From positions 1 to 44,697 of the forward strand of contig CANOUP010000016.1 in assembly GCA_947570625.1 (NCBI GenBank): a DNA stretch of 44,697 bases, given 5' to 3'. How positions within the stretch are numbered: the first letter of the stretch is position 1; every line of letters begins with the position of its first letter. Below are positions 40,657-44,697 of the stretch, piece after piece. The notes under the pieces are model-generated. The model saw nothing but the letters and a program-made list of their open reading frames with translations, had not been told where the DNA came from and did no database searches. The DNA comes from an uncultured Clostridia bacterium (GTDB lineage Bacteria; Bacillota; Clostridia; Christensenellales; Borkfalkiaceae). The translations under genes and the position numbers were made by a program.

Positions 40657-41476
40657 ACTTCTCCGCGCCAACCTTTTAAGGCTTGTTAAGAGCAAAACTT
40701 TCATTGCCTGTCTTGCCATACAGGCGGGACTGACCCTAATGATGACCCTCAACGTTTATCTCGTAAACCTCGCGGAAAAAAGACCCGTCGCAGATATGGT
40801 TTTCGATATAACCGCCTGTTCGCCTTACGGCGCCGCGCTTCTCGCGGTAATGAGCAGTATATTCATGGGCTACGACTACCATAACGGAACGATAAGGAAC
40901 AAGCTTATAATAGGCTATTCGCGTTATGAAATTTATTTTGCAAACCTTATAACCTGCGCAATATCCGCGCTGTGTTTAAACCTTTCCGCAATGGCGGTAT
41001 TCTACCCCGTATCTCTTCCCCTTCTGTACGGATTTGCGGGCGAGCCTCTGCACCTTTTTAAAATATTCTCGCTCGGCTGGCTTATCATGCTTGTATACGC
41101 TTCGCTGTACACGGCAGTCGCAATGACGACCAAAAACACCGTCGCACCGCTTATCATAACGATAGCCTCGCTGTTCGTGTTTATGATGCTGGCGCAGTAT
41201 ATGATTTCGCAAATCAACGCACCGCTCGAATGGACGGATTATATCTATAACGAAGCGGGCGAATTTGTGCCCGTGGTTGTGCCCAACCCCCACAGGCTGA
41301 GCGAAGGAGTGCTTAAATTCTTCGGTGTATGTCTGAACATATTCCCCAGCGGGCAGATGACTATTCTTTCAAGCGAAAAACTCGTCGGGTGGCAGTCCGC
41401 GCTCAGTTCGGTATGCATCATAGTTCTGTCGTCCGCCGCCGGAATCGCACTGTTCCGCAAAGAAAATATTAATTGA
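40649..41476 (+). CDS. ABC-2 type permease of the BcrA-type exporter
   Basis: 275 residues with about six membrane segments, and a larger outside loop near residues 190-235. Sequence such as YHNGTIRNKLIIGYSR after the second helix is typical of ABC-2 permeases of this group. AGGAGG lies 8 bases before the ATG. It works with the ATPase upstream and is followed 11 bases later by the kinase gene. Confidence 0.88.
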   Translation: MIKLLRANLLRLVKSKTFIACLAIQAGLTLMMTLNVYLVNLAEKRPVADMVFDITACSPYGAALLAVMSSIFMGYDYHNGTIRNKLIIGYSRYEIYFANLITCAISALCLNLSAMAVFYPVSLPLLYGFAGEPLHLFKIFSLGWLIMLVYASLYTAVAMTTKNTVAPLIITIASLFVFMMLAQYMISQINAPLEWTDYIYNEAGEFVPVVVPNPHRLSEGVLKFFGVCLNIFPSGQMTILSSEKLVGWQSALSSVCIIVLSSAAGIALFRKENIN

Positions 41477-41487
41477 GAAGGTAAACG

Positions 41488-42360
41488 ATGACCGCCCTGA
41501 TTATCGCCGTGTACGTGCTTTTGATAACTTTGACCGCATTGATTTTTATATTTTTGTCCTTAAAGCACGGAGTAAAAGAAATCGACAGACAACTGCCCGA
41601 AATTTTACAGGGCGGTACAAACAGACTTATAACTGTAAGCGGGGATGACGGCTCGCTTAAAAAACTTGCCGTACGCCTGAACGAAAGCCTTTCTACTCTC
41701 CGTGAAAAAGAGCTGAAATACGAAAACGGCGACAGGGAAATTAAGACTGCGCTGTCCAACGCCGCGCACGATTTCCGCACCCCGTTGACCGCCATTAACG
41801 GCTATCTCGACTTGCTTGAAAACGAAGCGGACGGCGAAAAAAGGGAGAAATATCTTCGGGTAATACGCGAGAGAACGGATACGCTTACCAAGCTTTCGGA
41901 AGAACTTTTCTCTTACTCCGTCGCAGTCTGCGCAAACCGGCGCAAAGCCGAAAAGCTGGACGCGTGCGCCGTGCTTAAAGAAACGATAGCCGACTTTTAC
42001 GAAGCTTTCCGCGCAAAGAACATAACGCCCGAAATCCGCGCGGACGGACAATGCGAAACGGTTGCGGACAGGACAGAGCTAGCCAGAATGTTTTCCAACT
42101 TAATAAGCAACGCGCTTAAATATTCGGCGGGGTCGTTTTCGGTAACGCTCGAAGGCAGAACTTTCACTTTCGAAAACGATGCGGAAAACGTCGACTGCAT
42201 TGACGTGAACAGGCTGTTCGACAGGTTCTACACGGTGAAAAACGGCAGAAACTCTACGGGGCTGGGGCTTTCGATAGCAAAACTCGTATGCGAACGGCTG
42301 GGCGGAAAAATCGGGGCCGAGCTGCACGGAAACCGCCTTAAAATTATACTGACTATCTAA
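41488..42360 (+). CDS. Sensor histidine kinase, short-input type
   Basis: 290 residues with only one N-terminal membrane segment (5-25) and no outside sensor domain. A HAMP-less linker leads to the HisKA helix with His94 in AAHDFRTPLTA, then the ATPase domain: N-box NLISNALKYS and G-box STGLGLSIAK. The usual first TM hairpin of BceS-type kinases is reduced here to one helix, so sensing probably relies on the ABC transporter or on a partner in the membrane. It should phosphorylate the response regulator at 38997. GAGAAGG is the ribosome site. Confidence 0.93.
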   Translation: MTALIIAVYVLLITLTALIFIFLSLKHGVKEIDRQLPEILQGGTNRLITVSGDDGSLKKLAVRLNESLSTLREKELKYENGDREIKTALSNAAHDFRTPLTAINGYLDLLENEADGEKREKYLRVIRERTDTLTKLSEELFSYSVAVCANRRKAEKLDACAVLKETIADFYEAFRAKNITPEIRADGQCETVADRTELARMFSNLISNALKYSAGSFSVTLEGRTFTFENDAENVDCIDVNRLFDRFYTVKNGRNSTGLGLSIAKLVCERLGGKIGAELHGNRLKIILTI

Positions 42361-42398
42361 ACGGTTCAACACCTGCCCATATCGTCAGCTGTATACAT

Positions 42399-42436
42399 AA
42401 ACATACCGTAAAAACAAAATTTGCGGTATGTTTTTT
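42399..42436 (+). terminator. Terminator of the two-component/ABC operon
   Basis: AAACATACCG (42399-42408) pairs with CGGTATGTTT (42424-42433) with a 15-base loop, and T residues run to 42436. Confidence 0.7.
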
Positions 42437-42451
42437 AATATTCAGCCATAC

Positions 42452-42465
42452 TTACTATATAGTAA
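42452..42465. promoter_or_regulatory. Perfect 14-bp palindrome upstream of ktrB promoter
   Basis: TTACTATATAGTAA ends six bases before the -35 box of ktrB. Its place and symmetry suit a dimeric regulator binding site. Confidence 0.45.
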
Positions 42466-42471
42466 AAGTAA

Positions 42472-42500
42472 TTGACTTTTACTTTGCGAAATCTTATAAT
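42472..42500 (+). promoter_or_regulatory. Promoter of ktrB, leaderless start
   Basis: TTGACT (42472-42477), 17 bases, TATAAT (42495-42500), then seven bases to the ATG at 42508, where transcription should start. Confidence 0.75.
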
Positions 42501-42507
42501 TAGCGTG

Positions 42508-43884
42508 ATGAAAGGTAAGAGAAAAATAAAACTTACCGTATGGCAATTTCTTTCACTGGGGTTCCTTACGGCGATAATAGCGGGAAGCCTTTTGCTTATG
42601 CTTCCCTTTGCCACGAAAAGCGGAAAAACGACGAGTTACATAGACGCGCTGTTTACCGCGACTTCGGCTATCTGCGTAACGGGACTTGCGCCTTACGACA
42701 CGGCGACGCACTGGACGTATTTCGGTCAGTTTGTAATACTCTTTCTCATACAGATGGGCGGGCTGGGATTTATGACGTTCGTTTCGGCGGCGTTCCTCGT
42801 TTTCAAACGCGGTATGGGGCTTTACAGCCGTAACGCGTTTATGCAGGATGCGGGAAGCGGAAAACTTAACGGCATAACCAAAATGGTAAAGCGCATAGTT
42901 ATAGGCACGGCGGTTTTCGAAACGCTGGGCGCGCTTGTACTGATGATACGCTTTATACCCGACTTCGGCGCGGGCAAGGGAATATACTTTTCGGTTTGGC
43001 ACTCCGTTTCGGCTTTCTGCAACGCGGGGTTCGACCTGATGGGCACGGAAGGCAACGAATTTGTTTCGCTTTCGAATTATGCTTCCGACCCTCTCGTTTC
43101 GCTGACGCTGTGCGCGCTTATTCTCATAGGCGGTCTGGGCTTCTGCGTTTGGAGCGACGTCATAGACTGTAAATTCAACTTCAAAAAATTTCAGCTTAAC
43201 ACCAAAGTCGTGCTTCTCGTTAACTCGCTTATACTCGTACTCGGAACCGCGCTGTTTATGGTTTTCGAAAGGAACAGCACAGCGTACGCGCAATTCGGGT
43301 TCGGCGGTAAACTTATAGTTTCGATTTTCAACGCGACTACTACGAGGACGGCGGGATTTTCCTCGATTGATTTGAATACCCTGTCCGACAGCGGTTACCT
43401 TTTGATGGTAATATTTATGTTTGTCGGCGGAAACTCCGGCTCGACGGCGGGCGGTATTAAGGTAAATACCTTTACCGTAATTTTAATGGGTATGCTGACG
43501 GTTTTCCGCGGAAGGAAGGACATAAATATCGGCAAAAAGCGTATAGACAACTCTCTTCTTTCGCAGGCGCTTGCCATTTTCGCGGCGGGGCTTATGCTCG
43601 TAATGCTGTCTACTTTGGTAATATGCACCATCGAACCGCCTTCGACTTTCATATCGACGGGAACACAGCCGTTCAAATCCGTACTGTTCGAATGCGTATC
43701 CGCATTAAGCACTACGGGACTAAGTCTTTCGATAACGCCCGCGCTGTGCGCAGGTTCTAAAATAATATTAATTATACTTATGTTTGCGGGCAGGGTCGGC
43801 ATACTGACGCTTGCGCTCGCGCTCGGCGCGAAAAAGACGGCAGCGGAAATACGCAGACCCGTGGACACGCTTTTTATAGGCTGA
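42508..43884 (+). CDS. ktrB: KtrB/TrkH-type potassium channel subunit
   Basis: 458 residues from ATG 42508. An upstream TTG at 42472 is in frame but lies inside the -35 box, so it cannot be the start. The four pore-loop filters each carry the conserved Gly: ICVTGL, FCNAGF, RTAGF and STTGL, in four M1-P-M2 repeats. It imports K+ (often Na+-dependent in KtrB) across the membrane and is gated by the RCK protein encoded 22 bases downstream. No riboswitch (such as the c-di-AMP type often seen at ktr genes) fits in the leader, since there is none. Confidence 0.95.
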   Translation: MKGKRKIKLTVWQFLSLGFLTAIIAGSLLLMLPFATKSGKTTSYIDALFTATSAICVTGLAPYDTATHWTYFGQFVILFLIQMGGLGFMTFVSAAFLVFKRGMGLYSRNAFMQDAGSGKLNGITKMVKRIVIGTAVFETLGALVLMIRFIPDFGAGKGIYFSVWHSVSAFCNAGFDLMGTEGNEFVSLSNYASDPLVSLTLCALILIGGLGFCVWSDVIDCKFNFKKFQLNTKVVLLVNSLILVLGTALFMVFERNSTAYAQFGFGGKLIVSIFNATTTRTAGFSSIDLNTLSDSGYLLMVIFMFVGGNSGSTAGGIKVNTFTVILMGMLTVFRGRKDINIGKKRIDNSLLSQALAIFAAGLMLVMLSTLVICTIEPPSTFISTGTQPFKSVLFECVSALSTTGLSLSITPALCAGSKIILIILMFAGRVGILTLALALGAKKTAAEIRRPVDTLFIG

Positions 43885-43906
43885 CCCGCACGCGATAGGA
43901 GAAAAA

Positions 43907-44563
43907 ATGAAATCTGTTTTACTTATAGGAATAGGAAGATTCGGTCAGCTCGTAGGCGAAAAACTGCTTAATATGGGCGTTGAAGTTATGATTGTCGACA
44001 AAGACGAGGACGTTATCAACTCGCTTGCACCAAAATACAGCAACGCGCTTATAGCAAACTGTATGAATATCGACAATTTGCAGGCTATGGATATACCTTC
44101 GTTCGACGCGTGCGTCGTCGCGATAAGCGACGATTTCCAGTCCTCGCTGGAAATTACTTCCATATTAAAAGACTTAGGCGCGAAATACGTCGTTTCCCGC
44201 GCGGACACCGATATCCAGCGCAAATTCCTTTTCAGGGTGGGCGCGGACGAAGTCGTCTATCCCAACCGCGATACAGCCGAAAAGCTTGCCGTTAAACTGC
44301 ACTCGAAAAACGTTTACGACTATATCGAAATAGACAAGGAGTACTCGATATTCGAAATAGCCGTACCGCCGAGATGGAACGGCAAAACGCTTATCGACGC
44401 AAATCCCCGCGGTAAATACGGACTTAATATCCTCTTGATAAAGAAGGGAAAGAACATCGTTCCTTCCCCCGGCGCCAATTATGTGTTCGAAGACGGCGAC
44501 CATATGCTTGTATTCGGCTCTACGGAAAAGATATTCTCCTTCACTAATAAGAGCGTAAAATGA
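43907..44563 (+). CDS. ktrA: KtrA/TrkA potassium channel regulatory subunit
   Basis: 218 residues, the size of KtrA. Rossmann RCK_N domain with GIGRFGQ at 9-15 and acidic residue at the end of strand 2 (IVDKDED), which binds ATP/ADP or NAD. An RCK_C domain at about 135-215 may bind c-di-AMP. It forms the ring that gates KtrB. TAGGAG precedes the ATG, in the same transcript as ktrB. Confidence 0.95.
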   Translation: MKSVLLIGIGRFGQLVGEKLLNMGVEVMIVDKDEDVINSLAPKYSNALIANCMNIDNLQAMDIPSFDACVVAISDDFQSSLEITSILKDLGAKYVVSRADTDIQRKFLFRVGADEVVYPNRDTAEKLAVKLHSKNVYDYIEIDKEYSIFEIAVPPRWNGKTLIDANPRGKYGLNILLIKKGKNIVPSPGANYVFEDGDHMLVFGSTEKIFSFTNKSVK

Positions 44564-44598
44564 TATGAAAACAAATTGATATGTATTATAAAACAACT

Positions 44599-44631
44599 GC
44601 CCCTGCGGACATATGTCCGCAGGGGCGTTTT
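44599..44631. terminator. Terminator after ktrA
   Basis: A perfect 28-base palindrome (44599-44626; 14-bp arms) followed by GTTTT on the plus strand. It lies between ktrA and an incoming minus-strand gene and can serve both. Confidence 0.8.
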
Positions 44632-44642
44632 GCATGATTAAG

Positions 44643-44697
44643 TTAATAAGAACCGTCGGAATTGTCGGTATCGGAATAGTCCGCGCTGTCGCCGTAA
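44643..44697 (-). CDS. Partial gene entering from the right edge (C-terminus)
   Basis: A minus-strand frame is open from the right edge to a TAA at 44643-44645. It encodes an acidic, Ser/Asp/Tyr-rich tail (YGDSADYSDTDNSDGSY). The convergent terminator just left of it supports a real gene end. Product unknown. Only 17 codons are visible, so confidence is low. Confidence 0.4.
   Translation of the reverse strand, partial: YGDSADYSDTDNSDGSY

Noticed and set aside
42361-42507. c-di-AMP (ydaO-type) riboswitch ahead of ktrB
   Set aside because: The promoter lies seven bases from the ATG, leaving no room for a leader, and no conserved riboswitch core is visible upstream.

Overview
The window looks like a low-to-mid GC, Gram-positive (monoderm) anaerobe of the gut Clostridia type. 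The basis is the many lipoprotein signal peptides, strong AGGAG ribosome sites, consensus sigma-A promoters, an iron-sulfur type serine dehydratase, KtrAB potassium uptake, a BcrA-type ABC transporter with a two-component system, and a large Gram-positive polysaccharide utilisation locus. The exact lineage cannot be read from this sequence alone. I saw no insertion sequence, phage gene, tRNA, rRNA or CRISPR array.

Layout. 1-341: non-coding, with a switch-like nested hairpin and a long perfect inverted repeat over a leftward promoter. 342-2143: a choloylglycine-hydrolase family enzyme and two small unknown genes. 2233-4862 (minus): a regulatory cassette of a double-HTH protein, an ECF-like sigma factor, a secreted papain-like cysteine peptidase candidate and a one-TM protein that may be the anti-sigma factor. 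5158-8601: a cytoplasmic GH31 enzyme divergent from an AraC regulator. 8630-32249 (minus): about 23.6 kb of co-directional, tightly packed sugar genes. They encode a secreted GH31, a nine-Ig-domain lipoprotein, a lipoprotein with InlB-like repeats and lectin-like domains, a binding protein, two permeases, a lipoprotein GH43, a cytoplasmic GH43, two small membrane proteins, a YesL-like protein, a dedicated ABC ATPase and a GH2 enzyme. 32407-33291 (plus) is the divergent AraC regulator. 33347-36589 (minus) holds a secreted SGNH hydrolase, a sugar O-acetyltransferase and galE. 36748-38871 holds serine dehydratase and a DUF362 protein. 38997-42360 is a response regulator, ABC transporter and histidine kinase set. 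42508-44563 is ktrB-ktrA. A minus-strand gene enters at the right edge.

How it works together (inference). Surface lipoproteins and secreted GH31, GH43 and SGNH enzymes bind and trim a branched plant or host glycan. The binding protein and permeases import the oligosaccharides, driven by the in-operon ATPase. Cytoplasmic GH43, GH2 and GH31 then finish hydrolysis. Two AraC regulators sit at the two ends. The substrate is not determined: galE and GH2 would fit galactose, GH43 would fit arabinose or xylose.

Most unusual: a roughly 170-210 residue module present six times in two neighbouring surface proteins; a twice-repeated cysteine/histidine cluster with identical spacing at the N-terminus of the secreted GH31; an atypical WWYDRNW loop in both GH31 enzymes; and at least three genes (AraC, response regulator, ktrB) whose near-consensus promoters end 6-7 bases before the ATG, so their mRNAs should be leaderless.
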